A stretch of DNA of 59,800 bases from Planctomycetota bacterium. GTDB taxonomy: Bacteria > Planctomycetota > Planctomycetia > Isosphaerales > Isosphaeraceae. Of this stretch, positions 49,821 through 59,561 are shown one piece after another; positions within the stretch are counted from its first letter, which is position 1; each line of letters opens with the position of its first letter. Where the stretch lies: positions 1-59,800 of the forward strand of contig JAJYWB010000037.1 of assembly GCA_021791715.1 (NCBI GenBank). The letters are read 5' to 3'. Below the pieces are notes generated by a model. That model saw only the letters and a list, made by a program, of their open reading frames with translations. It made no database searches and was not told where the DNA came from. Position numbers and translations under genes: made by a program.

Positions 49821-50726
49821 ATGCCGCCGACCGAGCCCGCGACTCCTCGATCCGTCGTTCGTCCGCCGTTTCGCGTCGCGCTCGCGCAGATCGAACCCAA
49901 ACTCGGCGACCTCAACGCGAACGTCAAATTGCATCTTGAACAAATCGAGATCGCTCGAAGTCAAAACGCCGATCTCGTCGTTTTTCCCGAACTTTCGCTC
50001 ACTGGTTATTATCTCCGCGATCATGTCGTCGACGTTTCAGAGCCCGCCGGCGGAGCGAAAACCGGGGCGATCGTCGCGGCGTCGGCCGAGACCGCGATCG
50101 TCTTCGGCTTCGTTGAGGAATCGACCGATCACCGGTTTTACAATTCCGCGGCGTTCGCCGATCGGGGTTCGATCGTCGCGGTTCATCGCAAGGCGTACCT
50201 ACCCACTTACGGTATGTTCGACGAACAACGCTATTTCGCCGCGGGAGATCGCGTACGCGGCTTCGACACGCGTTTCGGCAGAATCGGCCTGCTCATCTGC
50301 GAAGACGCGTGGCACCTCTCGTGCGGGCTCATCCTCATGGCCGATCGCGTCGACGCGCTCATCGTCGTCGCCAATTCGCCCGGCCGAGGAGTCGAGGGCG
50401 CCGAACTCGGCAGCAAGCTAAGTTGGGATATGCTCACACAAACACTTGCTCAGTTTTTGGGAGTCGCGGTCGTTTTCGTCAACCGGACGGGTTACGAGGA
50501 CGGCGTTTATTTTTGGGGAGGGAGCCGGGTGATCGACGCGACTGGGACGATCGTCGCCGAGGCTTCCGAAGGCTCGGCCGAGGTCGTGATCGCGACGGTC
50601 GACCCTCGCGACGCGCGCCGGCAACGGATCCTCGCCCCCCTCGCCCGCGACGAACGAATCGATCTCACGATCGCCGAACTCTCCCGCGCCCGCGATCGAC
50701 TTTTAAAGGAAGATCGCCATGTATGA
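49821..50726 (+). CDS. Nitrilase-type glutaminase subunit for NAD synthesis
   Basis: About 301 residues from ATG 49821 (GAGG 8 bases upstream). Nitrilase superfamily triad: Glu57 in FPELSLTGY, Lys124 in [10 protein letters not shown], Cys160 in ICEDAWH. It overlaps the next gene, an NAD synthetase, by 8 bases, and the KAYLPTYG motif matches the glutaminase domain normally fused to bacterial NadE. It probably releases ammonia from glutamine and hands it to the synthetase. A longer frame (start 49770) is rejected because it includes the hairpin repeat. Confidence 0.88.
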   Translation: MPPTEPATPRSVVRPPFRVALAQIEPKLGDLNANVKLHLEQIEIARSQNADLVVFPELSLTGYYLRDHVVDVSEPAGGAKTGAIVAASAETAIVFGFVEESTDHRFYNSAAFADRGSIVAVHRKAYLPTYGMFDEQRYFAAGDRVRGFDTRFGRIGLLICEDAWHLSCGLILMADRVDALIVVANSPGRGVEGAELGSKLSWDMLTQTLAQFLGVAVVFVNRTGYEDGVYFWGGSRVIDATGTIVAEASEGSAEVVIATVDPRDARRQRILAPLARDERIDLTIAELSRARDRLLKEDRHV

Positions 50727-51570
50727 ATCGTTAAAAGGTCGCTCGATCGTCGATCCGCTTGAAATCAATGCGCAACTGGTTGAGCGAATCCTTATCGGTT
50801 TTTTGCGGAACGAAACGACTCGCGTCGGATTCACGCGGGCGGTGCTGGGGCTTTCGGGGGGGATCGATTCGTCCCTCTCGGCGTATCTCGCGGCGCGTGC
50901 TCTCGGGCCCGAAAACGTTCTCGGCGTGATGATGCCCTACGCAACTTCTTCGCGCGAAACGAACGAGCACGCCGAACTCGTCGCGCGTGAATCGGGGATC
51001 CAAACGCTGATCGTTCCGATCACCCCCCAGATCGACACCTACTTCGAACGCTTCCCCGACGCTTCGCGGCTGCGTCGCGCCAACAAAATGGCGCGTGAAC
51101 GGATGACGATCCTTTACGATCAATCCGCGGCGCGGAACGCGCTCGTCGTCGGCACGAGCAACAAAACCGAACTCCTTCTCGGCTACGGGACGATCTTCGG
51201 CGATATGGCTTCGGCGCTCAACCCGATCGGCGATCTTTATAAAACCCAGGTTCGCGCATTATCGGAACATATGGGAATCCCAGGCGTTATCATCGCCAAA
51301 CAACCGACCGCCGATCTTTGGGCCGGCCAGACCGACGAGACCGAACTCGGATTCACCTACGACGAAGTCGATCGCTTGCTTGTTCGTATGGTCGATCATC
51401 GCGCTCGAACCGACGAGCTGATCGCCGAGGGGTTCGATCCCGCGTTCGTTTCGCGGATCTCCAAGATGGTACAAACAAGTCATTATAAAAGAAAATTACC
51501 GATCATCGCCAAGCTTTCGCGGCGGACGATCGATCGCGATTTCCGCTACGCACGCGATTGGGGCGCGTGA
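50719..51570 (+). CDS. nadE: NH3-type NAD+ synthetase (ATP-pyrophosphatase domain only)
   Basis: 283 residues. The PP-loop is SGGIDSS at 46-52; [12 protein letters not shown] and a [17 protein letters not shown] segment are NadE signatures. It adenylates nicotinic acid adenine dinucleotide and amidates it to NAD+. It lacks the N-terminal glutaminase domain, which is instead the separate, overlapping upstream gene; the two likely form the glutamine-dependent enzyme. Complete by length compared with ammonia-type NadE (about 270-290). Confidence 0.95.
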   Translation: MYESLKGRSIVDPLEINAQLVERILIGFLRNETTRVGFTRAVLGLSGGIDSSLSAYLAARALGPENVLGVMMPYATSSRETNEHAELVARESGIQTLIVPITPQIDTYFERFPDASRLRRANKMARERMTILYDQSAARNALVVGTSNKTELLLGYGTIFGDMASALNPIGDLYKTQVRALSEHMGIPGVIIAKQPTADLWAGQTDETELGFTYDEVDRLLVRMVDHRARTDELIAEGFDPAFVSRISKMVQTSHYKRKLPIIAKLSRRTIDRDFRYARDWGA

Positions 51571-51676
51571 ATCGATCATGAGGCCGTGAATTCGGTCGCA
51601 TCGCAACGATCGATCGCGCTCCCAAGCTCGATCACGCTCGGTATGATCGCGCGATCAAAATCGCCGTGAAAAACCG

Positions 51677-51708
51677 CCCGCTTATCATTTTTTTTGGGAT
51701 GAAGCGGG
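51677..51708. promoter_or_regulatory. Hairpin in the leader of the second sigma factor gene
   Basis: CCCGCTTATC (51677-51686) can pair with GATGAAGCGGG (51698-51708) with one bulge across a T-rich loop. It stands between nadE and the sigma factor gene. It could terminate nadE transcription or structure the sigma leader; the T-rich part is in the loop, so a normal terminator is not evident. Confidence 0.4.
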
Positions 51709-51789
51709 TCGGCCGTTGTCATCAACATGTCGTCGCAACCGTGAACCCAAAAGTCGTTCGTCGACGAGTGTGAGAAGATCGACCGTCGT

Positions 51790-52305
51790 ATGGACCCTCA
51801 AACGCTCGCAACGTTGATCGATCGCCACGCCGCCGCGCTCGAACTTTACGCGCGTCAATGGTGCGACGCTCCCGAGGACGTCGTCCAGGAGGCGTTCGTC
51901 AAGCTCGTAACCCTTGACGAACGTCCCCGCGATTGCGCCGCGTGGCTTTTCCGCGCCGTACGCAACGGCGCGATCAACGCCGCGACCGCGGCCCGTCGCA
52001 GGCGACGCCACGAATCGACCGCGGGTTCGATCAAACGCGGCTTGTTCGAAAAAAATCCGCGAACCGATTCGACGTTCGAGATCGACCCCGAAACCGTCGA
52101 ACAGGTTCTTGAAACGCTTCCCGCCGACCTTCGCGAGACGATCGTCGCGCACATCTGGGGCGGATTGACATTTGAACAGATCGGCGAGCTTACCAAACGT
52201 TCGGCGAGCACGGCTCATCGGTCGTATCAATCGGGCCTCAAACTGATAAGAGAACGATTGGGGGTATCATGCCTCAAGAACGATCCCGACCCGAAAACGA
52301 ATTGA
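51790..52305 (+). CDS. ECF-family sigma factor (small)
   Basis: 171 residues. Region 2 (about 8-75): LELYARQWCDAPEDVVQEAFVKL and the CAAWLFRAVRNGAIN block. Region 4 (about 115-165): VLETLPADLRETIV and the helix-turn-helix FEQIGELTKRSASTAHRSYQSG. Weakly preceded by GAGAAG. Its last 37 bases overlap the next gene, a membrane protein, which is the usual arrangement for an ECF sigma factor and its regulator. Likely activates itself and the exported proteins downstream. Confidence 0.9.
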   Translation: MDPQTLATLIDRHAAALELYARQWCDAPEDVVQEAFVKLVTLDERPRDCAAWLFRAVRNGAINAATAARRRRRHESTAGSIKRGLFEKNPRTDSTFEIDPETVEQVLETLPADLRETIVAHIWGGLTFEQIGELTKRSASTAHRSYQSGLKLIRERLGVSCLKNDPDPKTN

Positions 52306-52901
52306 ACGAATTGGAAGCCGCTCTCGGCTCGCTCGCACCCGCGGCGAGCCGGCTCGACCGCGATTCGCTGATGTTTCACGCCGGTAAAATCTCGGCGGGC
52401 GCACGCGAGAGTCGACGCCGAGATATCGCGTGGCCCGCGATCGCCGCATCGCTCGCCTTGATCGCGATCGGCGAGGCGATCGTCATCTATTATGAATATC
52501 ATATGCATGTAAACAAAAACGCAATCGTCATCGAATCGCCGAAAATCGAGCCGATTTCGCCGCGGCAAGGCGATTCTCCCTCGATCGACCGAACGGAGGC
52601 GAACTCGGCCGCGGTGAAAGTCGAATCGCGCGATCGCGACGGCGGATTCACGATCCTCGGCACGCCGCGAAGCCCTCTCAATTCGCTTCAGAACGCCCCC
52701 TCGTGGCTCGGCGAGAGCGAATACGAGCGGTTGCGGCGGCAGGTGACGACGTTCGGAGTCGACGCCTTGCCCGCGTCTCCCTCGCTCGCGGTCTCGACCG
52801 TCGCTTCGAGCACGCCGGCGCCTTCGGTCAAGACTCAAACGTCGGCGGAATTGCTTCGTCATGAGTTATCACGACTTCTAGATCCAGGAGAATCTTTATG
52901 A
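52269..52901 (+). CDS. Single-pass membrane anti-sigma-like protein
   Basis: 210 residues, overlapping the sigma factor gene by 37 bases, with GGGGG before its ATG. The cytoplasmic N-terminus (ELEAALGSLAPAASRLDRDSLMFHAGK, in two conserved pieces: LEAALGSLAP and LDRDSLMFHAG) resembles planctomycete sigma-linked proteins. One transmembrane helix (about 56-79, AIAASLALIAIGEAIVIYY), then a Ser/Pro-rich external part. It probably holds the sigma factor until a signal arrives; the zinc-binding anti-sigma motif HxxxCxxC is absent, so this is inference from position and topology. Confidence 0.75.
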   Translation: MPQERSRPENELNELEAALGSLAPAASRLDRDSLMFHAGKISAGARESRRRDIAWPAIAASLALIAIGEAIVIYYEYHMHVNKNAIVIESPKIEPISPRQGDSPSIDRTEANSAAVKVESRDRDGGFTILGTPRSPLNSLQNAPSWLGESEYERLRRQVTTFGVDALPASPSLAVSTVASSTPAPSVKTQTSAELLRHELSRLLDPGESL

Positions 52902-54442
52902 AATTGAATGTTATGATCGGCGGCGCCTTGATCGCGTTCGCCTTAGCCTCGGCGGCGCACGCGCAGGCGACCGCCAAAGCGAAGGTTCAACCGAACGCCA
53001 AGTCCAATCCTCCGCCGACGGTGATCTTGATTCGGCCCGCGTCCGAGCCGAACCCCGCGCTCAAGTATCGCCTCGTTCCCGAGCGCCGCGAACTTGTTCC
53101 AGGCAACGCGGCGCTCTTTTATCATCGCGCGATTCTGATGCTGATGCAAAAACGCGTTGCGGAACAGATCGCTTCAAAAAATCAGCCTGTGAACGCGCAT
53201 CCTCCCGCGGCGCAAACTCCGCCCGAATCGCCCGAAATGGCGATCGCGCGGTTGAGTTCATGTCCCGTCGCCGAATTCCACCCCGACGAGGCGCGCAGGC
53301 TCTTGCAACCCTATGAGACGACATTGCACGAGGTCGAGCTGGGGGCGATTCGACAGGCGTGCGATTGGGAGTTCGATCTCCGCAAAGAAGGGATCATGCT
53401 GCTGTTGCCCGAGATCCAGGAGATGCGATCGCTCGCGCGTCTCGTCAACGTCAAAATTCGGCTCGCGGTCTTTGATCAAAAGACCGACCTTGCGCTCCAT
53501 TGGATTCAGGTTCAAGGATCGATCGCTCGGCACGTCGCCGAAGGCCCGACGATCATTCAGGCGCTTGTCGGAATCGCAATCGCCAACATATTCTTTCAAC
53601 CGTTGGAAGAGTTGATCCAAAACCCCGGCGTTCCCAGCCTTTATTGGGCGCTCGCCGCTCGTCCACGACCGTTCGTCGATCTCTCGCACGCCGTCGACGG
53701 CGAGCGGACGCTCCTCGAACGCGAGCTTCCGAGCCTCAACGATCTCCACTCGGGCCCGTGGAGCGTCGAACGCGCACGCGGCTTCAGCGACGAACTGTAC
53801 ACAAAACTGACGACGATTTCCGGACACTCCCCCTTCGGCGCCGGCGGATCGAATGCGTCGGTCAACGCTTTCATGACGAAATTGGCGTTCTCGGCGCTCG
53901 TTATGAAGGGATATCCCGAAGCCAAACGAGCGTTGATCGCTCAGGGGAAATCCCCCGCCGAGATCGAAGCGACGCCCGCGGTTCAGGTCGTCGCGATCCA
54001 CTCATTGGGAAAATACAATCAGGTACGTGACGATGTATATAAGTGGATTAGCATTCCTTATCCCCAGGCCGAAAGCCGAATCGACAAGGCGATGGAGAAA
54101 ATTCAGGCGAAGGGACCGGGAAGCGATCCGCTCCTCGCGATGTTCGCTTTGCTTGTCCCGGCTCTCAAATCGGTGCGGATCGCGGAGGTTCGGACCGATC
54201 GCCGGCTCGACGCGATTGAGTGCGTTGAGGCGATCCGGATGTACGCATCGGCTCACCGCGGAACTCTTCCCGAAACTCTTGAAGCGATGATCGATTCCCC
54301 CGCTCCGATCGACGTCGCGACGGGTAAATCCTTCGTCTACGAAAAGCACGGCGATTCGGCGACTCTCTCGGCGCCTCTCATTCCAGGCGGTCCCGATCAT
54401 CCCGCGTTCCGAATCCGTTACGAGCTCAAACTCGTTAAATAA
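52898..54442 (+). CDS. Exported protein of unknown function, planctomycete-type
   Basis: 514 residues with a signal peptide (GALIAFALASAAHA). Begins NPALKYRLVPERRELVPGN, a pattern recurrent in planctomycete proteins; the rest is mainly helical with an RRLDAIECVEAIRMYA block near the C-terminus, where such proteins compare to type II secretion/pilin-like or peptidase-associated helices. No catalytic motif is recognisable. The ATG overlaps the stop of the membrane protein (ATGA), so translation is coupled. Likely a target or effector of the sigma pair. Confidence 0.75.
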   Translation: MKLNVMIGGALIAFALASAAHAQATAKAKVQPNAKSNPPPTVILIRPASEPNPALKYRLVPERRELVPGNAALFYHRAILMLMQKRVAEQIASKNQPVNAHPPAAQTPPESPEMAIARLSSCPVAEFHPDEARRLLQPYETTLHEVELGAIRQACDWEFDLRKEGIMLLLPEIQEMRSLARLVNVKIRLAVFDQKTDLALHWIQVQGSIARHVAEGPTIIQALVGIAIANIFFQPLEELIQNPGVPSLYWALAARPRPFVDLSHAVDGERTLLERELPSLNDLHSGPWSVERARGFSDELYTKLTTISGHSPFGAGGSNASVNAFMTKLAFSALVMKGYPEAKRALIAQGKSPAEIEATPAVQVVAIHSLGKYNQVRDDVYKWISIPYPQAESRIDKAMEKIQAKGPGSDPLLAMFALLVPALKSVRIAEVRTDRRLDAIECVEAIRMYASAHRGTLPETLEAMIDSPAPIDVATGKSFVYEKHGDSATLSAPLIPGGPDHPAFRIRYELKLVK

Positions 54443-54490
54443 CTGGAAGCGACATAATTCTCAATTCCTCTATTGATTAGGAGCATGCAT

Positions 54491-56032
54491 ATGAAATTCT
54501 CCGTTTTCCTCGCGATCGCGTTCTTCCTCTCGGCGATTTCACCGTCGCACGCCGACGACTCGGCGCGGAGCGAGATCGCCCCGTTCGTCGGCGACGAGAC
54601 GATCGCGGTCGTCCGTCTCGATCTCTCTCGGCTCGAGATCGGCCCGCTCACGGGTTCGATTTTCGGCGATATCGTTCCCGACGATCGCGTCAAGGATTCG
54701 ACAGCCGCGGTCGACGCTCGAATCAAGGCGCTCAAACAACTCGGCGTCAAAGATGTGTTCATTCTGGTCGAGCCCGCCGATCTCCCTGGCCCTCCCGTCG
54801 TCGTCGCGATCCCCGCCGCGGGCGCCGACCTCAAGGCGATCGGAGCGTTGCTTTGCGGAGGAAATAAAAACGTCGGGACGTCTCCATTCGAATTACCCGT
54901 TTGCGCGATCGTCCAAGATCGCGTCGTCGCGGGGTCGAACGAGGGGATTGAACGGATCCGATCGCTCAAGCCCGCCGATCGTCCCGAGCTTTTCGCCGCT
55001 CTCGCCGAGGCGCGAGAATCTCCCTTCTCGATCGCGATCGCTCCGAGCCCGCTTCAGCGGAGAGTGCTTGACGAAATGGTTCCGAGATTTCCCAAAGAGC
55101 TCGGCGGCGGATCGATCGAATCGATCACTCAGGGTATCCAATGGGCTTCGCTCGCGCTCGTCGCGGCGCCCAAGCCTCTCATTCATGTTGTCGTAAGAGC
55201 GCGCGACGCCGAATCGGCGAACCGCTTCGTCGCGATCGGCAAGAATGCATTTCAATATCTAGATAAAATCACTCAAAATCAACCGCCGATCGCCGCGATG
55301 ATCAAGGATCTGGCTGCGATCGAGCCCAAAATCGAGGGGAATTCGATCGCGATCACGGTCGAGCTCGAACGCGCTCGTTCGCTCGTCTCCACTCCGATCC
55401 GTTCGGCGCGTGCCGCGTCGGCGCGATCGCAATGCGTGAATAACCTTAGGATGATCGGCTTGGCGCTGCACAACTTCCACTCCGCGAACGATACGTTCCC
55501 TCCCGCGTTTTCACATGATAACGCCGGCAAACCTTTATTGAGCTGGCGCGTTTGGATCCTTCCCTATCTCGATCAGAAGGCGCTTTATAAAGAGTTCAAC
55601 CAGGACGAGCCGTGGGACGGCCCGCACAACAAGGCGTTGATCGCCAAAATGCCCGCGGTTTACGCGTGCCCCGCTTCAACCTCCAAGCTCGCCGCGAGCG
55701 GTAAAACGACTTATGTCGTCCCGCGCGGCGAAAGGACGATTTTCCCGGGCGCCGAGGCGATTTCGATCAAGACGATCACCGACGGGACGTCGAACACGAT
55801 TTTCGTCGTCGACGTTCCCGACGATAAAGCCGTCGTCTGGACCAAGCCCGACGATTGGGAGATCGATCACGAATTCTCGCCGATGGATTATATGAATCAT
55901 CACGTCGAGGGGTCGCCCGTCGTCTTCGCCGACGGCTCGGTCCGCCTTTTGAAATCGACGATCAGGCTCGAGGTGCTCCGAGCGTTATTCACGAGAAACG
56001 GCGGCGAGGTGATCAACCAAGATGATTTCTAA
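54491..56032 (+). CDS. DUF1559-containing exported protein with ordinary signal peptide
   Basis: 513 residues from ATG 54491 (TAGGAG 7 bases upstream). Unlike DUF1559 pseudopilins it starts with a Sec signal (FLAIAFFLSAISPSHA), followed by a 280-residue domain (FVGDETIAVVRLDLSRLE onward, in two parts: FVGDETIAVV and RLDLSRLE) and then the DUF1559 C-terminal half: SARSQCVNNLRMIGLALHNFH, YACPAS, FADGSVRLL. It lacks the GFTLIEL prepilin signal. So the DUF1559 fold can be used outside pilin-like fibres. It lies 48 bases after the previous gene, probably in the same sigma operon. Confidence 0.85.
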   Translation: MKFSVFLAIAFFLSAISPSHADDSARSEIAPFVGDETIAVVRLDLSRLEIGPLTGSIFGDIVPDDRVKDSTAAVDARIKALKQLGVKDVFILVEPADLPGPPVVVAIPAAGADLKAIGALLCGGNKNVGTSPFELPVCAIVQDRVVAGSNEGIERIRSLKPADRPELFAALAEARESPFSIAIAPSPLQRRVLDEMVPRFPKELGGGSIESITQGIQWASLALVAAPKPLIHVVVRARDAESANRFVAIGKNAFQYLDKITQNQPPIAAMIKDLAAIEPKIEGNSIAITVELERARSLVSTPIRSARAASARSQCVNNLRMIGLALHNFHSANDTFPPAFSHDNAGKPLLSWRVWILPYLDQKALYKEFNQDEPWDGPHNKALIAKMPAVYACPASTSKLAASGKTTYVVPRGERTIFPGAEAISIKTITDGTSNTIFVVDVPDDKAVVWTKPDDWEIDHEFSPMDYMNHHVEGSPVVFADGSVRLLKSTIRLEVLRALFTRNGGEVINQDDF

Positions 56033-56326
56033 CGCGTGATAAAGACGCCGATCGACCGAACGGGACGTGAGCGATGCCGGCTTCGTTCCGTTCGGGATCG
56101 TTTTGAACAACAAGATGTTGATTCTGAACATAAGAATGAAGATCAAGCAAGTGTTTTTATGTGATAAAATGAATATTAAATAGATATAAGAAATCCTCGC
56201 ACGCGTCGGGTTGGTGAAGGAACGAATCGCCGGCGCCGTTATGTTTTAGTTCGATGTCTATTCAATCGGCGAATCGTCCGGTCGGATCCGAATCTCAATC
56301 AAAAATACACAAACATAACTTTTTAT
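56033..56326. other. Convergent intergenic, AT-rich
   Basis: 294 bases between convergent genes. AT-rich compared with its surroundings (about 56100-56200). No clear stem with T-run could be fixed and no gene is supported. Confidence 0.4.
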
Positions 56327-57511
56327 TCAAGCGTTCGGCCGGTTGATCGAGGATTCGGCGGGTTCCTCGAAGAGCGCGGCGCTCGCGGTGAAACCGTGGA
56401 GGAAATTTTTGCCGCCGACGGGGCCGATCTCCCCCATCGCGAAGAAACCCGCGATCGGGATTTCACCAAGGATTTCTCGCATCACGCTTACGTCGTGATC
56501 GGGTTCGTCGAACAAACGAGAGCCGCGGCCGTTGCACGTGAACAGAATTCCTCCGGCGATCCGTCCGCGCGGCTTCGATCGCCCTCGAGGCGCCAGCATG
56601 CCGCGCAGGTCTTCGTCGGCGGTTTCGGCGTCTCGCACGTGAAATTGAACGGTTTGGCCGACGCGGAGCGCGTCCGAGATCGCGATTCCCCCCGCGTCGT
56701 CGGCGCCGAGAACGTTTCGAATCAAAAAATCACCGCGCTGGAATGATTCTTGATATTCATTGATCACCCGACCGATATGAAGCCCGCGGCGTGCGCGATC
56801 TTGATCGTCGGAATCGAGCTCTTCAAACAGCTCTTGCAGAACCTCGAGCGCCGGTCGCCTGCCGAGTTCGCGGATTACGTTCTCTTCGCATCGAGTAATA
56901 AGAAACGTTTTGCCGATCGGCCTGCATCCCTGGCTGACGATCGAACGAATCCGCAACGGCCCGGTGAGGACGATCGCCGCGGCGCCGTCGCGATGTTCGG
57001 CGCCGTCGAGCACGATCCGATTGCGACCCGCCTGGCGACCGCCGCTCGCCATCCCGCCGATCACCCGCAATCCTGGAGCGTGTTGATTGAGCTCGTTCAA
57101 AAACGAGTCCGCGGCGAAGGTGAACGGATCCCCCGTCAGCAGCACACATGAGTTAACGACCGGGGCGTGCTTGAGCCGTTCGAGCCCGTCGGCACCCGAG
57201 CCCGTCAGGCGGATCGGCGTGAGATCGACATCGGCGAGTTCGATCGCCCATAAAACCAGCGCGGGACCGTTTTCAATCTCGCGATCCTCCCCCACGACCG
57301 ACTCCGCGGTGCACCCCAAAAACCTCTTGGCGAGCCCCTCGGTGAGCGTCCGATCCGCCAAAACTCGCAACGCCGACGCGTGGTGCGGCGAGCAAAAGCC
57401 GATCGCCAAATCGACCCGCGCGGCTTCCAGCCCAAGCTTCACACGCTCGACGACGTCGGTAATCGCCCCGGTCGAGTCGTTCAGCGTCGAAAGTGCGGTC
57501 GCGCAGCGCAT
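56327..57511 (-). CDS. FIST-domain sensory protein
   Basis: 394 residues. The FIST N domain (about 30-235, IGFCSPHHAS, FLGCTAESVVG, VIGGMASGG) and FIST C domain (about 240-380) resemble small-ligand sensors usually found with histidine kinases or diguanylate cyclases; here the protein is free-standing. C-terminal GILFTCNGRGSRLF and AGFFAMGEIGPVGGKNFLHG are typical FIST C motifs. No signalling output domain is fused. Neighbouring EF-hand protein is on the same strand but 142 bases away. Ligand unknown; amino acids were proposed for the family. Confidence 0.92.
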   Translation of the reverse strand: MRCATALSTLNDSTGAITDVVERVKLGLEAARVDLAIGFCSPHHASALRVLADRTLTEGLAKRFLGCTAESVVGEDREIENGPALVLWAIELADVDLTPIRLTGSGADGLERLKHAPVVNSCVLLTGDPFTFAADSFLNELNQHAPGLRVIGGMASGGRQAGRNRIVLDGAEHRDGAAAIVLTGPLRIRSIVSQGCRPIGKTFLITRCEENVIRELGRRPALEVLQELFEELDSDDQDRARRGLHIGRVINEYQESFQRGDFLIRNVLGADDAGGIAISDALRVGQTVQFHVRDAETADEDLRGMLAPRGRSKPRGRIAGGILFTCNGRGSRLFDEPDHDVSVMREILGEIPIAGFFAMGEIGPVGGKNFLHGFTASAALFEEPAESSINRPNA

Positions 57512-57653
57512 CGCCGTGGCGCCCCAAAAGGGTTGATAAGATCACGAACGGAAGATGGTTCGATTGTACCCGGCGCCCTTCGCCCGACGCCAGATCCCCG
57601 AGTCTCCAAATCAAAAATTCAAGGAATTTATAAAACTATTGACTTCGAATTGT

Positions 57654-58628
57654 CTAAAAGTTTTGTTGTTTTTTGATCGCCGCGGCGTTGACCTCGCGAA
57701 ATTCTTTCCAGGTGACGAAACCGTCGCCGTCGAGATCGAGTCGTTTGAACCGCGCGGGCTTGCCGGTGAACTCTTCTCGGGTCAGTTTTCCGTCGCCATT
57801 TTGATCCATGGCGCGGAAGCGAGGACCGGGAGTTCCGGCGGCTTTGGCGGCGATCGCGGGTTCGGCCGATTCGGGTTTCGGCTTCGCGCCGGTCGATTTT
57901 GGATCGGCCGATTTCGTGCCGGTCGGTTTCGATTCGGCGGGTTTGGGAGGGTTCGCCGCGGGTTTGGGGGCGGGTCGGCCCGCGTTCTTCTCGGCCGGCG
58001 TCTTAAGAAACTCGGCCTCGGCGGGGGTGGGCTCAAACGCCAAGAACTCCTCGCGACTGATAAAACCGTCTTGATCTTCGTCGATTTTGACGAAGAGCGT
58101 TTCGGGCCCGTGGAATTCGCTCAGGCCGATTTCGCCGTCGCCGTCTTTATCCATCGCCAGGAAGCGATCGACCATGATTTGCTCGGTCGTCGGCGCATCT
58201 TTCTTGGGCTCGGTTCGCGTCGCCTCGCTCTTCGCCGCGGTCTTGCGCGGGTCCGGTTTGGAATCGCCGGTCGCTTTTCTTTTAGCGATGTTATCTTTTT
58301 GGATGTCTTGAATATGTTCGCGATGTTTGAGAAGGAGTTCGCGGAATTCGATCGCTTCGAGCTTGCCGTCGTGGTTGGCGTCGCCGTATTTCAGCAAGGT
58401 TTCGAACGCCGACATCGCCTCGGGAGGGACTTCGTTTTTGGTGATCGTGTTATCGCGGTTCGCGTCGAGCTTTTCAAAGAGTTCACGCGGGAGCATCGGC
58501 CGGGGCTGAGAATTCGACTTGGTTTGGTTCGCGTTTTTGGCGGTTTTCTTCTCGTCGGCGTTTGCGCCGAAGAATGAAAACACGATTAAGAAAGCGATTC
58601 CAAGTTGTAGGACGCTCGATCTCGACAT
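57654..58628 (-). CDS. Secreted protein with six EF-hand motifs
   Basis: 324 residues from ATG 58628, with GGAGGT 6 bases upstream; the upstream extension to 58769 is rejected since it would precede the signal peptide (LGIAFLIVFSFFGANA). Six calcium loops are visible: DANRDNTITKNEV, DANHDGKLEAIEF, DKDGDGEIGLSEF, DEDQDGFISREEF, DQNGDGKLTREEF, DLDGDGFVTWKEF. A Pro/Lys/Ala-rich linker (about 205-255) separates the first four from the last two. Planctomycetes have many such exported EF-hand proteins, possibly for calcium-dependent envelope binding. Partner unknown. Confidence 0.92.
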   Translation of the reverse strand: MSRSSVLQLGIAFLIVFSFFGANADEKKTAKNANQTKSNSQPRPMLPRELFEKLDANRDNTITKNEVPPEAMSAFETLLKYGDANHDGKLEAIEFRELLLKHREHIQDIQKDNIAKRKATGDSKPDPRKTAAKSEATRTEPKKDAPTTEQIMVDRFLAMDKDGDGEIGLSEFHGPETLFVKIDEDQDGFISREEFLAFEPTPAEAEFLKTPAEKNAGRPAPKPAANPPKPAESKPTGTKSADPKSTGAKPKPESAEPAIAAKAAGTPGPRFRAMDQNGDGKLTREEFTGKPARFKRLDLDGDGFVTWKEFREVNAAAIKKQQNF

Positions 58629-59198
58629 GGCGGACCTCCAGGACGAAGCGATCACCGCGTGAGCGTTCACGGATTGTTCTCGCTTCCGTCCGAATCCTTC
58701 GGCTGAATTCCGGCCGATCGGCGATCTCCCGATAAATGCAACATACCAGACGCGGAGTCGTTTCTTCAAGCGACGCGCGAGGAACCTCCGCTCCGCCTCA
58801 AAGACTTCGGTTTTGTATTATATGTGTAATCGACGATTTCATGTCCATGAGGATGCGAGTTCCCTTCCCAAGATTTACCCTGAATTAGCCCGTCGAAGAT
58901 TGAACGCGATCGCTCTTCAGATTGAAATTTATTCAATTATGTATGGTGCATGTTTGTTATTTGGGAGAAAGTTTCAGCGTCGCGCCGCGGCTGATGATTC
59001 GTCGGCGGCGCGAAGGGCTTGAAGGTAAATCGCCTTTTTGGGGGGCGGGCTCGACGTGCGTCGTTTGTGATCATGTTGTGCTTCAGACGACCTCATTCGA
59101 TCCGTTCGCTCGATCGTGCTTTCGGCCCCGCTTTGGGGCGAACTCCGCGCCCCGGACGGGACGCCTTTCACGCCTTGATCCGAGCGATCGCGGTCCGA
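58629..59198. other. Intergenic before the 240-bp repeats
   Basis: 570 bases. Candidate frames (for example 58813-59022) lack ribosome sites and known domains. Part of this region should be the promoter of the EF-hand gene. No RNA gene was identified. Confidence 0.4.
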
Positions 59199-59441
59199 TT
59201 CAATCCGAACTTAGAGTCCATCCGGATAATGTTTTACGGCGATATCTCCTCGAATCCTCGAGTTTCGGCGATATCACACCAGATAAATCATAAGCATTCG
59301 CATACATACAAAAAGTTATCCCCGTTTGGGAGGGCGAACCTCCTGGTGAGTCGATATTCATAAACCCGTGCGACACGCTGGTTTTCGCCGTCGAGAATCA
59401 TAAAACTTACCAAAGCGGCTCACCGGGAGGTTCGCCCTCCC
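59199..59441. repeat. 240-bp direct repeat, copy 1, containing a MITE/REPIN-like inverted pair
   Basis: Starts TTCAATCCGAACTTAGAG and ends at the REP-like end at 59441. The part 59328-59441 (114 bp) has terminal inverted repeats of about 25 bases: GGGAGGGCGAACCTCCTGG... at the left and ...CCGGGAGGTTCGCCCTCCC at the right, differing at two positions. No transposase is encoded. No obvious target duplication at its ends. Confidence 0.88.
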
Positions 59442-59561
59442 AATTTTCGACGCCGCGGAGAATCCCGCCGAAATCGCCGATTCCTTTCCGGATCGACACT
59501 TAGCGACTCCATGCGGAAAACCCTGGAATTGGTTTTCAAGTCAATCTGTCACCTCGATTGC

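Noticed and set aside
58813..59022. 69-codon plus-strand frame
   Set aside because: No ribosome site, no domain and no support from neighbours.
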